Shown here: positions 35,411 to 44,328 of the stretch, piece by piece
How positions within the stretch are numbered: position 1 is the first letter of the stretch
How the letters are laid out: the number at the start of each line of letters is the position of its first letter
From: Lachnospiraceae bacterium
GTDB lineage: Bacteria > Bacillota > Clostridia > Lachnospirales > Lachnospiraceae
Reading direction: 5' to 3'
Assembly: GCA_024405155.1 (NCBI GenBank)
Contig: JAKSPC010000004.1
Span: forward strand, 1-64,000
Length of the DNA stretch: 64,000 bases
The notes under the pieces: model-generated
Database searches by the model: none
The model's input: the letters and a program-made list of their open reading frames with translations, nothing else
Told to the model about the DNA's origin: nothing
Program-made: the position numbers and the translations under genes

Positions 35411-35946
35411 CAGAATGCCCTCCTGAAATATCTGTATTTGCAGGAACCGTCTTCCTCGTTGTAGTACTCCAGCGAAAAGCCCAGATCCAGTTCGTCGGCG
35501 ATAGCCATGTTGACGGTGTTCGTAAGCTCTTTGTACCACCGGGAAGGAGTCTTGCCGCGTTCCTTCATGAAAGTGACGCCGGGACATCTGTCCACGGTCA
35601 CGGTAAGACAGTCGTCGTCAAGCTCCGCATGGAAAACTTCCGGCATTTTCTCGGCCTCATACAGCTTCTGCTGCTGTTCCATAAGGGCCTTGAGGCCTTC
35701 CTTACGATAGGCGCCAAACAGAGGCTTGTAGAAAGCCTTTGCAAAACGGGTGAGATATTCTCTCACGCCGTTGTCGCCGTATTTCATACCCACGTATTCC
35801 AGGCCGTTGTCGCCTGTGATGTGGAAATCCTTGTGGAGGTACTCGTTGTCCTCCGCTTTGATGTCGATTACCTGTTTTTCCACTGTCCTGCTCTCCTTTT
35901 TCCGGCCGAAACGCCCGCCGGAGATCTTTCTGCCGGCTTTGGCCAT
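35410..35946 (-). CDS. Unknown protein, matches fusion C-half
   Basis: The 178-residue protein has a short basic head and then aligns with the second half of its upstream neighbour. DNEYLHKDFHITGDNGLEYV matches DNEYFHRGFHNSMNMGLEYL, and VREYLTRFAKAF matches IREYLTRYAKHV. Later RCPGVTFMKERGKTPSRWY matches the neighbour's WCPALKFFEEDGKKVTQWY. It carries one conserved Cys in the CP motif. No catalytic pattern is known to me. TAATG coupling to the upstream gene and TGATG coupling to the next suggest that the three products are made together. Confidence 0.6.
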   Translation of the reverse strand: MAKAGRKISGGRFGRKKESRTVEKQVIDIKAEDNEYLHKDFHITGDNGLEYVGMKYGDNGVREYLTRFAKAFYKPLFGAYRKEGLKALMEQQQKLYEAEKMPEVFHAELDDDCLTVTVDRCPGVTFMKERGKTPSRWYKELTNTVNMAIADELDLGFSLEYYNEEDGSCKYRYFRRAF

Positions 35947-36890
35947 TACATCTGAAAACTGTATTCCGCGGCGCCGGTCACGGGGTCATAGCTCTTCATT
36001 TCAAACTTTGCACCGATCTCACTTGCAATGGTATCCATTACAACCGTCGTGGCCATGTCATACCACTGGGTGACTTTCTTCCCGTCTTCCTCAAAGAACT
36101 TAAGGGCGGGGCACCAGGAGATCTTTACGGAAAGCGTTTTTCCGTCTGCGGAAAGGTTCGTTATAACGGCGTCTTCGGCATGTTCTTTTGCGTAGGTATC
36201 CAGGATCATATCCTCCAGGGGCTTTAAGCTTCCCACCTTCTTTGCCGCATCGATGACCTTGTTTTTCACATGTTTTGCGTAACGGGTAAGGTACTCCCGG
36301 ATGTCCTCCACGCCGTGCTTCGTTCCCAGATACTCCAGTCCCATGTTCATGGAATTGTGGAATCCGCGGTGGAAGTATTCGTTGTCGGAAGCCTTCCTGT
36401 CCATGATCTCCGTGTTTTCGTCAATGATCACGCGGCCGTCGAAGACCTTCGGATCGTAGACCATCAGGCGGCAGGACGCATGGTCGATGCCCAGGAAATT
36501 GTAGATATAGGCAAGGCCCGCTTCCGCCACCGACTCACGGTAGTGGTCACAGTGCAGGCAGTAGTGATGATAGGGTTTGATGCCGATGGCTTTTTCCAGA
36601 TCCAGAAGGCGGCCCTTGGACGGACAGTGATGCATGTCGATCATAAACCATCCGGCCTTTTCGTTTAAATACATGGTGAAGTCGGCAGCCTCCTCGTTCA
36701 GCGTACCCTTCCAGTAGGTGAAGCAGCCGCGGATGCCTTCTTTCTTTACGAAGTCCACCAGGGGACATGCGGATCTCGCGGGATCGAACAGGTAGCTCCA
36801 GAAGCGGTCCACTTCATCGCGGCCGTATTTTTCTTCCAGGTAGGTGAAAAGTTCGCTGTAGGACGGGATAAATTCAGTGCATGAGATCAT
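35946..36890 (-). CDS. Two-domain unknown protein (fusion form)
   Basis: This 314-residue protein holds both domains found separately in the next two genes. Residues 1-155 carry CTEFIPSYSELFTYL, HHCPSKGRLLD, HHYCLHCDHYRESV and GIDHASCRLMVYD. Residues 160-314 carry the DNEYFHRGFHNSMN domain ending with a CPALKFF segment. No signal peptide or membrane helix is present. AGGAG lies before the ATG. It follows the SDR gene by 28 bases in a sugar-catabolic operon, so a step in sugar or sugar-amine breakdown is possible. I cannot name the reaction. Confidence 0.6.
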   Translation of the reverse strand: MISCTEFIPSYSELFTYLEEKYGRDEVDRFWSYLFDPARSACPLVDFVKKEGIRGCFTYWKGTLNEEAADFTMYLNEKAGWFMIDMHHCPSKGRLLDLEKAIGIKPYHHYCLHCDHYRESVAEAGLAYIYNFLGIDHASCRLMVYDPKVFDGRVIIDENTEIMDRKASDNEYFHRGFHNSMNMGLEYLGTKHGVEDIREYLTRYAKHVKNKVIDAAKKVGSLKPLEDMILDTYAKEHAEDAVITNLSADGKTLSVKISWCPALKFFEEDGKKVTQWYDMATTVVMDTIASEIGAKFEMKSYDPVTGAAEYSFQM

Positions 36891-36918
36891 AGTTATTCTC
36901 CTAAAATTTTCTAAGCTA

Positions 36919-37716
36919 TTACCAGATGGTCCAGCCGCCGTCCATGACGAGGGTGGCGCCGGTGACGTAGTTTGCTGCTTCGCTGGCTAAAAAACATACG
37001 GGGCCCTTGATGTCGTCCTCGTTTGCCCAGCAGTGAAGGGGCGTGTTGTCGATGTAAGTCTGCACGAAGCTGTTGGTCTTCGGATCCAGGTTGGGGTTGA
37101 AGCCGCCGGGGGCTATGGCGTTCACGCGGATGTGATCCTTGCCGTAGCGGCCCGCCATGTACTTGGTGAGACCGATCATGGCCCATTTTTCCGTGGTGTA
37201 GTTCACGGGCTGATCGCCCATGCAGTCCGGATAGAAGGGGAAGTGGGGGCTGTCCAGACCGCGCATGGAGCTGATGTTAATAATGCTGCCGCTCTGTGCG
37301 GGGATCATGGCCTTTTTCAAAACTGCCTGAGACAGCATGATCTGCCCCTGCAGGTTGGTATCCGCGGAATCCTGCAGTTTTTTCCTGGTGGCATCGTTTA
37401 ACGAGCACATGCTGCGGCGGTCCACGGCGTTGTTTACCAGGATGTCGATCTTCCCGTATTTCCTGAGCACTTCGTCTACCAGTGCTTCGATGGAAGCATC
37501 ATCGGAAAGGTCCAGTGCTCCGCTGTCCGCCTTTAATCCTTTCGCCCGGAGTTCTGCTGCCAGCTCCTCACATTTTTCCCTGTTCCGGGAAGCGATGATG
37601 ACAGTGGCACCCATTTCCGCAAGTCCTGCCGAAATGGAAGCCCCGTAGAGCCCGCGGCCGCCGGTCACGATAGCCGTTTTTCCCGTCAAATCAAATAGTT
37701 TTTTTGCGCTTTTCAT
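36919..37716 (-). CDS. Short-chain dehydrogenase/reductase
   Basis: The 265-residue protein is a classical SDR that would oxidise or reduce a sugar or sugar acid with NAD(P). The nucleotide loop reads TGGRGLYGAS, followed by NNAVDRRS, the catalytic Ser in IINISSMRG and the YTTEK pair (YxxxK). It is closest in layout to gluconate 5-dehydrogenase-type enzymes. The ATG at 37716 overlaps the epimerase stop by 4 bases. Neighbouring epimerase and lyase-type genes suggest a step in aldose or amino-sugar catabolism. Confidence 0.88.
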   Translation of the reverse strand: MKSAKKLFDLTGKTAIVTGGRGLYGASISAGLAEMGATVIIASRNREKCEELAAELRAKGLKADSGALDLSDDASIEALVDEVLRKYGKIDILVNNAVDRRSMCSLNDATRKKLQDSADTNLQGQIMLSQAVLKKAMIPAQSGSIINISSMRGLDSPHFPFYPDCMGDQPVNYTTEKWAMIGLTKYMAGRYGKDHIRVNAIAPGGFNPNLDPKTNSFVQTYIDNTPLHCWANEDDIKGPVCFLASEAANYVTGATLVMDGGWTIW

Positions 37717-38918
37717 AAGTTTTTCTCCATTTCCGTCATGAGCTGATCCAGGGTGATGAGACATCTGGGTACGTGGAACGGTCCCTTGAAGGTGCTTCCC
37801 TTGCAGGGCGGCTCCGTGGGAAGTCCGTCACGGCGAAGATAGCCGAACCACTCGCCGTATTCGGGGTCCGCGAAGTGCTCCTTCGCATAGTCCAGTGTCT
37901 TGTAGAACCAGTTGAGATAATATTCGTCACCGGTCTCTTTGTAGAACATGAGAGACGCGATGAGGATCTCGTTGTGGGGCCACCACAGCTTCATGTCGTG
38001 CTCGTAGGCTTCCGGCGGGAATCCCAAAGCGTCGATAAAGTACAGAAGTCCGCCGTAGGTATCGTCCCAGCCGGCTTCGATGGCGTTTTTGTAAATGTTC
38101 TGCGCGATCTCTTTCAGCTCGTCGTTTCCTTCGTAAATGGCTTCCTTTAAAAGGAACCAGCTTCCCTCGATGTCGTGTCCCGGATTTACCACGCGGCCGG
38201 CCACGGTGTCGGTCTGCAGTTCGCCGTTCATGCCCACCGTCTCCAGAGTGCACTTTAATTCCGGCTTATAGAAGTATTTCACGATTTCTTCGGCGCACTG
38301 TTTCGCGCGGGCATCGTAAAGCTCTTTTCTTTCGGGGTCGCAGCGGCGCATGATATCTGAAACATTCAGATAGATCATGGGGTCGCCGTGGGCGCGGCTC
38401 TGTCTGGTGGCTGTTTCCGTTTTCGGCGGTGCTCCCACGGGGTCTTCAATGAGGCCGTGATTCAAATTCCAGACCATCTCATATCCCCAGCGGGCATGCT
38501 CCAGCGCTTCTTTGTCGCCGGTGTTATAGTAGTATTCCGCATTGGCGATGGTGTAGAAGTTTTCGGAATGGCAGTAGCGGCGCTGGCGCAAAGGCTTTCC
38601 GTCTCCGGTCACGGTGAAGTACAGACGGCCGCCGCACTTTTCGTTATGGCAGTATTTCTCCAGAAAATCCAGACAGGACTTTGAAGCGTTAAGCCACTCT
38701 TCCTTTTTTCCGTAGACGGTGCAGAGATAAGAGAAGATCCAGCCGCATCTTCCCTGCATCCATATGCTCTTATCCCTGGAAAAGATCTGCCCCTTCCGGT
38801 CCAGGCAGGTGATAACACCGCCGTATTCTTTGTCCATGCCGTGGTCCAGCCAGAACTTCACGCAGGCGTCCAGTTCGTTTTTTACCCATGCATGGGCTTC
38901 GGTAAATTTTTTATCCAT
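37713..38918 (-). CDS. AGE-family sugar 2-epimerase
   Basis: The 401-residue protein belongs to the N-acylglucosamine 2-epimerase family, an alpha/alpha six-barrel. Candidate active-site segments include WMQGRCGWIFSYL, HSENFYTIANAEYYY, NPGHDIEGSWFLLKEAI and LWWPHNEILIASLM with the conserved His residues. Members interconvert ManNAc and GlcNAc, mannose and glucose, or cellobiose and its epimer. With a NanA-type lyase in the same region, ManNAc to GlcNAc conversion is attractive but not proven. AAAGAGG precedes the ATG at 38918. Confidence 0.85.
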   Translation of the reverse strand: MDKKFTEAHAWVKNELDACVKFWLDHGMDKEYGGVITCLDRKGQIFSRDKSIWMQGRCGWIFSYLCTVYGKKEEWLNASKSCLDFLEKYCHNEKCGGRLYFTVTGDGKPLRQRRYCHSENFYTIANAEYYYNTGDKEALEHARWGYEMVWNLNHGLIEDPVGAPPKTETATRQSRAHGDPMIYLNVSDIMRRCDPERKELYDARAKQCAEEIVKYFYKPELKCTLETVGMNGELQTDTVAGRVVNPGHDIEGSWFLLKEAIYEGNDELKEIAQNIYKNAIEAGWDDTYGGLLYFIDALGFPPEAYEHDMKLWWPHNEILIASLMFYKETGDEYYLNWFYKTLDYAKEHFADPEYGEWFGYLRRDGLPTEPPCKGSTFKGPFHVPRCLITLDQLMTEMEKNL

Positions 38919-38975
38919 TTCTGATCCTCTTTTCTGCAGCAAAATGCGCAATGCGGGCTTTTTCCCCTTGCATCA

Positions 38976-39614
38976 TTATATCAGTTCCGTTACTTTTGCA
39001 AAGATTTTCTCCGCGATCTGTGCGTGGCCTTTTTTCGTAAGGTGCATGTGGTCGATGGCGTTGAATTCACAGCCGGCCGCATCCAGGAACGCGCAGCCGT
39101 TAAGCGCAGCCTGTTCCTTAAAGTAAGGGGCCAGTTTTTCTGACTTTTCCACGCAGGTAAAGCCCATGCCGGGGTCTTTCATTTCCTTCCCCATGGGCGG
39201 CGGACATACCACCAGGATGTTCGGCGTCTTGCCGCCCCAGCAGTCCACGGACCTGCATTTCTGTATGAGACGGGAAAGGCCCAGAGAAATGCACAGCTCG
39301 TTTGCCGCAAAACGGTCCTTGGTGTCGTTGGTGCCCAGCATGATGATCAGAAGGTCTATGACTTCATGGCTCTTAAGGATCGCATATGCCACGGAAAGGG
39401 CGTCCATGCTTTCGTGAAGCGGGTCCTGAAATACCGTGGTCCTTCCGGAAAGTCCCTCTTCCGTTACCAGGTACTCTTCTCCCAGCTTTTTTTGCAAAAG
39501 GCAGGTCCAGCGCTCGTTTTCCGTAAAGCGGATACCGTGGTCCTCGGTATCGGCCGGGTCGGCGCAGTAACCGTGGGTATTGGAATCTCCCAGGCACAAA
39601 ATGTGTTTTTTCAT
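38976..39614 (-). CDS. SGNH/GDSL-family esterase
   Basis: The 212-residue protein is an SGNH hydrolase. Block I reads LCLGDSNTHGY with the nucleophilic Ser, block III LGTNDTKD, and block V DHMHLTKKGH gives the Asp-His pair. There is no signal peptide, so it should act inside the cell, for example to remove O-acetyl groups from imported sugars such as sialic acids. It overlaps the upstream flavoprotein gene by ATGA. Confidence 0.88.
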   Translation of the reverse strand: MKKHILCLGDSNTHGYCADPADTEDHGIRFTENERWTCLLQKKLGEEYLVTEEGLSGRTTVFQDPLHESMDALSVAYAILKSHEVIDLLIIMLGTNDTKDRFAANELCISLGLSRLIQKCRSVDCWGGKTPNILVVCPPPMGKEMKDPGMGFTCVEKSEKLAPYFKEQAALNGCAFLDAAGCEFNAIDHMHLTKKGHAQIAEKIFAKVTELI

Positions 39615-41329
39615 ATGATCTCCACTCCTTTTTCCGCGATCAGGATCCGTTTTCTGTCCATGGCCGCATCCTTTTCCGGGCAGTCACTGCGGTAATGCGG
39701 TCCCCGGGATTCTTTCCTCAAGAGCATGGCTGTGACCATAGCTTTTGCCGTACGCAGCGCGTGAAACGCTTTTACCGCCTCTTTTACGCCGTGGCCTTCC
39801 TCGATGGCTCTTACGGCACTGTATTGTTTCGACAGACGATCGATCAGGGCCAGGATTTCGGTAAGCCCCTGCCCGTTCCGCAGGCAGTTGGCATTGTACC
39901 ACAGCGATCCGGCAAGCTCTTCCATCACTGTCGATGGAGGAACTGTTTCTTTCATGCTCGAATTTACATATTTATCTTCTGATATTTCTGTTGTATTCGA
40001 AATAAATTTTATAAATGCCGTCAATGCATCCGCGGCTTCCGTTTCGGATGACGGCCGCCCGGCGGTGCGCACGTATACGGCCGCGCTTTCGGCCGCGACG
40101 GCGCCAAACACCAGCGCAGCGCTGGTGGCCATGCCGCCGTGCCTGTCCGCTCCGTGGATGCCGCCTGCTGCCTCTCCCGCAGCATAAAGTCCCGGAACGC
40201 CCGTTTCCGCCTTCTCGTTGATCAGGATACCGCCGTTGGAACAGTGGGCAAAAGAGGACAGCCAGATGGGATCTTTCGACAGATCGATATCATAGGGCGC
40301 GTACATTTCTCTGGCTTTCCGGATGAATCCGTTGGGGTCCGACGCAATACCCGGCTCAAAACGGATCTCGAAGCCGCATTCCCGGTGATTCTTTCCGGCG
40401 TCTTCCATGAGAGCCAGCTCAAAATACTTTGACTTATCTTCCGTCGTAAAGGGGCCGTGCAGTGCTCTGTCCCACAGACACTCTCCTTCCGTGGTGCCGT
40501 TTCCGTGTGCCTTCAGATATGCTTTCAGCGCATCCTCTCCGTCCGCGTTTCTGACGGAATGCGCCCGGCGGAGCGTTGTTTCCGAAAACAAAAGCTTATA
40601 CACCGGCTTCGTAAAGCCGGGAATGAACTGCAGAAATTCCATGTTGATGAGTGAGGCTCCGGCCGCCATTGCCAGCGAATGACCGGTCCCCACAGTTTCG
40701 TCCATATTGAGGCAGTGCTTGTACAGCCCGCAGGTACCGCCGGTCGCCAGGATCACTGCCTTTGCTTTTATGTAGGAAATACTGCCGTCCTTTCCGCAGA
40801 CAAGGGCTCCTGCGATCCTGCCTTCCTCCCTGTGCAGATACAGAAGATCCGTATACGGCAAGACACGAAGCTCCGGAAGCATGGCGAATGACCTTGTCAC
40901 CCCTTTTCGCACCTTGTTCCAGTTTCCCCAGGTATAGAGGATGCGCTTCTTTTTCGCAAAACATGCGGGGCGGCCGGCTTCCAGCCGTTCCGGCTGGATG
41001 GAAAGTTCCGGAAGGCGCCTGATTTCTTCCGGAATGCGGTCGATGATCATACGGACCATCTTTTCGTCTGCCACGGTGCATCCGGTTTCCAGCACTTCCG
41101 CCAGGTAGTCCTTTTTATCCTCTTCCGAAGAAGGATTCTGACTGCCAAGGGCGGCAGTGAGCGGATAGAAACTGGAACCGGAACAAAGCGGCCCCCGGGA
41201 AACGAGGATCGTATCGATCCCCCTGTCATTCAGGTCCTTTGCCGCGCGCAGTCCGGCAAGACCGGCACCCGCCACCAGCACTTCACATTCCAGGATGCCG
41301 CTTAACTTCATGCTGTTTCCTTCTCCCAT
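39611..41329 (-). CDS. FAD flavoprotein, SdhA/NadB-like
   Basis: The 572-residue protein resembles fumarate reductase flavoprotein subunits and L-aspartate oxidase. The FAD Rossmann motif is VLVAGAGLAGLRAAKDL. Later come ILATGGTCGLYKH and the C-terminal GLYAAGEAAGGIHGADRHGG segment with the SAALVFGAVAAESA helix. No iron-sulfur or membrane subunits accompany it, so it is probably a stand-alone oxidase or reductase of a small acid. Both ATGs at 41329 and 41311 have good ribosome sites. It is placed between a propeller protein gene and the esterase gene. Confidence 0.8.
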   Translation of the reverse strand: MGEGNSMKLSGILECEVLVAGAGLAGLRAAKDLNDRGIDTILVSRGPLCSGSSFYPLTAALGSQNPSSEEDKKDYLAEVLETGCTVADEKMVRMIIDRIPEEIRRLPELSIQPERLEAGRPACFAKKKRILYTWGNWNKVRKGVTRSFAMLPELRVLPYTDLLYLHREEGRIAGALVCGKDGSISYIKAKAVILATGGTCGLYKHCLNMDETVGTGHSLAMAAGASLINMEFLQFIPGFTKPVYKLLFSETTLRRAHSVRNADGEDALKAYLKAHGNGTTEGECLWDRALHGPFTTEDKSKYFELALMEDAGKNHRECGFEIRFEPGIASDPNGFIRKAREMYAPYDIDLSKDPIWLSSFAHCSNGGILINEKAETGVPGLYAAGEAAGGIHGADRHGGMATSAALVFGAVAAESAAVYVRTAGRPSSETEAADALTAFIKFISNTTEISEDKYVNSSMKETVPPSTVMEELAGSLWYNANCLRNGQGLTEILALIDRLSKQYSAVRAIEEGHGVKEAVKAFHALRTAKAMVTAMLLRKESRGPHYRSDCPEKDAAMDRKRILIAEKGVEII

Positions 41330-41342
41330 CCGTCTTCCTTTC

Positions 41343-42815
41343 TTATTCGATCACCATAGAGTAAAGGTCTGCTTCCTTCATTTCAAACTCCAGCCAGATC
41401 TCACGACCGGCAAAGTCTTTCAAGGATCCGTCTCTAAACGGCACTTTTCTGTCCGGAGAATCCCCGAAAAGTTCCCAGGATGTAAGGCAGTCAGTCTTGT
41501 TTCTGTCTTCATCGTTCCGTGAATACGCCCGTACCACCACAATGCCTCTGGCAGAGGTGGAAAAGTTTATGGAAAGTTCCTCTCCCTCAAAGGTGAAGGG
41601 GTGCGTTACCAGTTTTCCTCCCTGATAGTTCGCGTACCGGGAAATGAGGCCATCCTTCCGGAAAGTGTAGCGGCGAAGTTCCGCAGGTTCGTTGGACCAG
41701 TGCTTTTCCGAACAGAAGATGGAATACTCTGCCGGCGCAAAAGGAAGCTCCGACGGTGTCTCCACAAAACCTACGGACGGGTACCCGTCTCCGTACACCC
41801 AGTTCCACTTTCTTTCGATGCCGGGCTTCATCCAGGCTTCATCGAAACGATCCCAGGAAAAGCCGTCCCGGCTCACCATCAGCACGCAGTCGGTAACAGC
41901 CAGGCCGTACCGGGGTGAAATGGCGGTACGGACTTTCCGCCAGTCGGGGTTTGCCAGCTGGTCGTAGTTGGGTGTCCAGTCAAGACGTTCCATGTAACGG
42001 CTGGGGAAGCCCACGTAGACACCTTCGGCACGCTCGTACTTCCGCACGGCATTGGTGTAGAGGGGGATATCCTCGCTGCCCTTGAAATCCACCAGTTTGG
42101 CATCTGTCCAGGTCTTAAAATCTTTGGAGGTCTGCACACGGATATCCCGGATGCCGCCGTTTGCCACCCAGTTTTCCTTGTAACCGTGGAAATCACGGAC
42201 GTAGAGCTTATATTCGTTTGCGTCTTTGTCCCAGAACGCCACATTCTGGGAATCGTATTTGTTTTTGTCCGAAATGGTCCAGCCCTTCTGCCAGTGAAGA
42301 CCATCCGCGGAATAATAGCAGAAAAGTTCCGGATATCTGGTGCCGTCCGCAAATCCGTCCACGCCGGCCGTGGCCTTGAATTTTTGTTCCGGCGGGCAGG
42401 CGGGGTTTTCATCGATAAATACGGTGAAGTTGTCCATGGCGCCTTTTTCGCTGTCCCATGCCTGCATAATGATGTTGTTGTGAGTGCTTCCCTCAAACTC
42501 GTAAAGGCCGTAGTCCGGACGCTCCCAGTGGATGCCGTCAGTGCTCTCCAGCGCGCAGATATAGATCTTCTTTGTGGAATGGGCTGTGCAGTCCTCGTTG
42601 TACATCCGCCAGCCGAAGTAATACATGCGGTATCCTTCGGCAAGTTTTACGATGGAATAATAATTGCAGCCGTCCCCTTCCCAGGGCTTGTCAAAGGTAA
42701 TGACGATCTCTTCTCTGCGGGGCTCGTGCTGTTTTAATACGGCGGAAGTGAGGGATCTGTTCACGTTGAACTCATCCCAGAACACTTCTCGCTGACCTTT
42801 TTTATAGTGTACCAT
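41343..42815 (-). CDS. Beta-propeller glycosidase-like protein 1
   Basis: The 490-residue protein looks like a five-bladed propeller of the GH32/GH43 type. Blade-like motifs recur: ESTDGIHWERPDYGLYEF, YSADGLHWQKGW and VSRDGFSWDRFDEA. The C-terminal 100 residues appear to form a beta-sandwich. It lacks a signal peptide, so it acts in the cytoplasm on imported oligosaccharides. Catalytic acids cannot be assigned. The second propeller gene follows directly upstream in the operon. It could be a sialidase-, arabinosidase- or phosphorylase-like enzyme. Confidence 0.65.
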   Translation of the reverse strand: MVHYKKGQREVFWDEFNVNRSLTSAVLKQHEPRREEIVITFDKPWEGDGCNYYSIVKLAEGYRMYYFGWRMYNEDCTAHSTKKIYICALESTDGIHWERPDYGLYEFEGSTHNNIIMQAWDSEKGAMDNFTVFIDENPACPPEQKFKATAGVDGFADGTRYPELFCYYSADGLHWQKGWTISDKNKYDSQNVAFWDKDANEYKLYVRDFHGYKENWVANGGIRDIRVQTSKDFKTWTDAKLVDFKGSEDIPLYTNAVRKYERAEGVYVGFPSRYMERLDWTPNYDQLANPDWRKVRTAISPRYGLAVTDCVLMVSRDGFSWDRFDEAWMKPGIERKWNWVYGDGYPSVGFVETPSELPFAPAEYSIFCSEKHWSNEPAELRRYTFRKDGLISRYANYQGGKLVTHPFTFEGEELSINFSTSARGIVVVRAYSRNDEDRNKTDCLTSWELFGDSPDRKVPFRDGSLKDFAGREIWLEFEMKEADLYSMVIE

Positions 42816-42848
42816 TATCTTTCTCCAGGTTTACATAGCTCTAATGGT

Positions 42849-44303
42849 TTACATAATTCTCCAGTTTTCCGGTTCTTTTGCCTCGGCAGGGATGCCTTCC
42901 GGATGGGAGAAGCTCCGCTGCCGCTGCCGGATGAAGGGCTGCGCCGAGCCTTCGATGCAGTGCAGGATGGCGGAGTTGAGCTCCACCACCACTCTTACCT
43001 GCCGGTCCAGGACCTCGGTAAGGGAATGCCCCTTCCACTGCGGCTTCACGCATACGCTGTCGTCGTATTCGAAGGGCACGCAGTTATCTAATTCAAATCC
43101 CTCCAGGTAGTTTCCGGAAATATCCATGATGCCGAAGCGCGCGCTGCCGGCGTTTGCCCGGATGTTGAAAGTAAGGTCGTCTGCCAGAAGACAGATCCCC
43201 TTCGTCACCACCAGGCCTCCCATGCCCACGCTCTCGATGCCGCAGAACCCGTCTTTGCGGATCTTGTAGACAGGGTTTCCTCTTTGGATCTGATGGGCAT
43301 CCAGGGCCGCGTTCAGCTTTGCGTTTGATTCCTGGGTGCCGTGGACCACCTGATACCCGAAACAGACGATGTAATAGTCTTTTCCATCGGCGGAAACGCA
43401 CATGTCATCGGGGGCCAGCCCCACACAGCCTGGAGCCGGCGGCAGGGGCCGTTCCATGAGCGCCTTTCCCGTGGTATACAGAAATTCTTTTCCGTCGTAG
43501 CTGTACACCAGTTCCGGCTCCATATAGCCGAACATGCGGGAGTAATCCTCGTTATAGAGGCAGGTGCTGTAGCGCCACAGAAGCCCGTAGAAGATGCCGT
43601 CGAAATAACCGGCGGTCATGCTGTAGTGCTGCATGCCGCTCCCCTCATTATCGTACGTTGCCCCGGGGCTTAAGATGATGCGGGGTTCCGTCCAGTCTTT
43701 CAGGTCTTTCGAGGTGCGCACGGAAATGCGGCGATCCACGAAGGCAGACCGGTGAAACAGCGTATATTCCTCATCGATGGGGTTGTACATGAGCTTGTTT
43801 AACGCGTCGGAGGTCTGGGGATTGGCGATCAGCTCCGGATGCCTTTCCCAGTGGATGCCGTCTGCCGAAAAGGCGATCTCCACACCCAGCCAGTCGTGCT
43901 TTCCCGCATTCGTCTTATTCTCCACGTCAAACATGCCGGCCATCTTGTAGCGGCGGGACGGGTCTTTTTCGTAAGCGTCAAGCATGACGGATAGACCGTG
44001 CAGTCCGGAGACGCCGTCATAAAGGACGTCGGATCCGTTCGTCTTTACCGCAGTAAAGGTCTTCATGTCCTCCGATTCCGCAAGGTACAGATCCCGCTCC
44101 CCGTCACGCGCCCATTTCCGCACGTTTTCATAGTAGAAGCGGTACTTTTTCACTTCCGGGTCATAAATAAGAGAGCTGTAGGGGCCGGCAGGCGCCAGGC
44201 TCACGTACTCGGGCGTAAACCACCTTCTGACGGTATCTCTCCGGAAATCGATCCAGTAATCGTCAAAAAGCGGAAGCTTCATTTTCTTTTCGGCATCGTT
44301 CAT
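42849..44303 (-). CDS. Beta-propeller glycosidase-like protein 2
   Basis: The 484-residue protein shares the propeller pattern of its neighbour: LAESEDMKTFTAVKTNGSD, AFSADGIHWERHPELIAN and VRTSKDLKDWTEPRIILSP. The C-terminal beta-sandwich spans about 370-480. No signal peptide is present. The ATG at 44303 follows GGGAGAACAACG; a longer frame to 44354 lacks a good site. It is 25 bases downstream of a DapA/NanA-family gene. The paired propellers may cut related linkages of the same imported glycan. Confidence 0.65.
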   Translation of the reverse strand: MNDAEKKMKLPLFDDYWIDFRRDTVRRWFTPEYVSLAPAGPYSSLIYDPEVKKYRFYYENVRKWARDGERDLYLAESEDMKTFTAVKTNGSDVLYDGVSGLHGLSVMLDAYEKDPSRRYKMAGMFDVENKTNAGKHDWLGVEIAFSADGIHWERHPELIANPQTSDALNKLMYNPIDEEYTLFHRSAFVDRRISVRTSKDLKDWTEPRIILSPGATYDNEGSGMQHYSMTAGYFDGIFYGLLWRYSTCLYNEDYSRMFGYMEPELVYSYDGKEFLYTTGKALMERPLPPAPGCVGLAPDDMCVSADGKDYYIVCFGYQVVHGTQESNAKLNAALDAHQIQRGNPVYKIRKDGFCGIESVGMGGLVVTKGICLLADDLTFNIRANAGSARFGIMDISGNYLEGFELDNCVPFEYDDSVCVKPQWKGHSLTEVLDRQVRVVVELNSAILHCIEGSAQPFIRQRQRSFSHPEGIPAEAKEPENWRIM

Positions 44304-44328
44304 CGTTGTTCTCCCGGTAATGGCGCTT

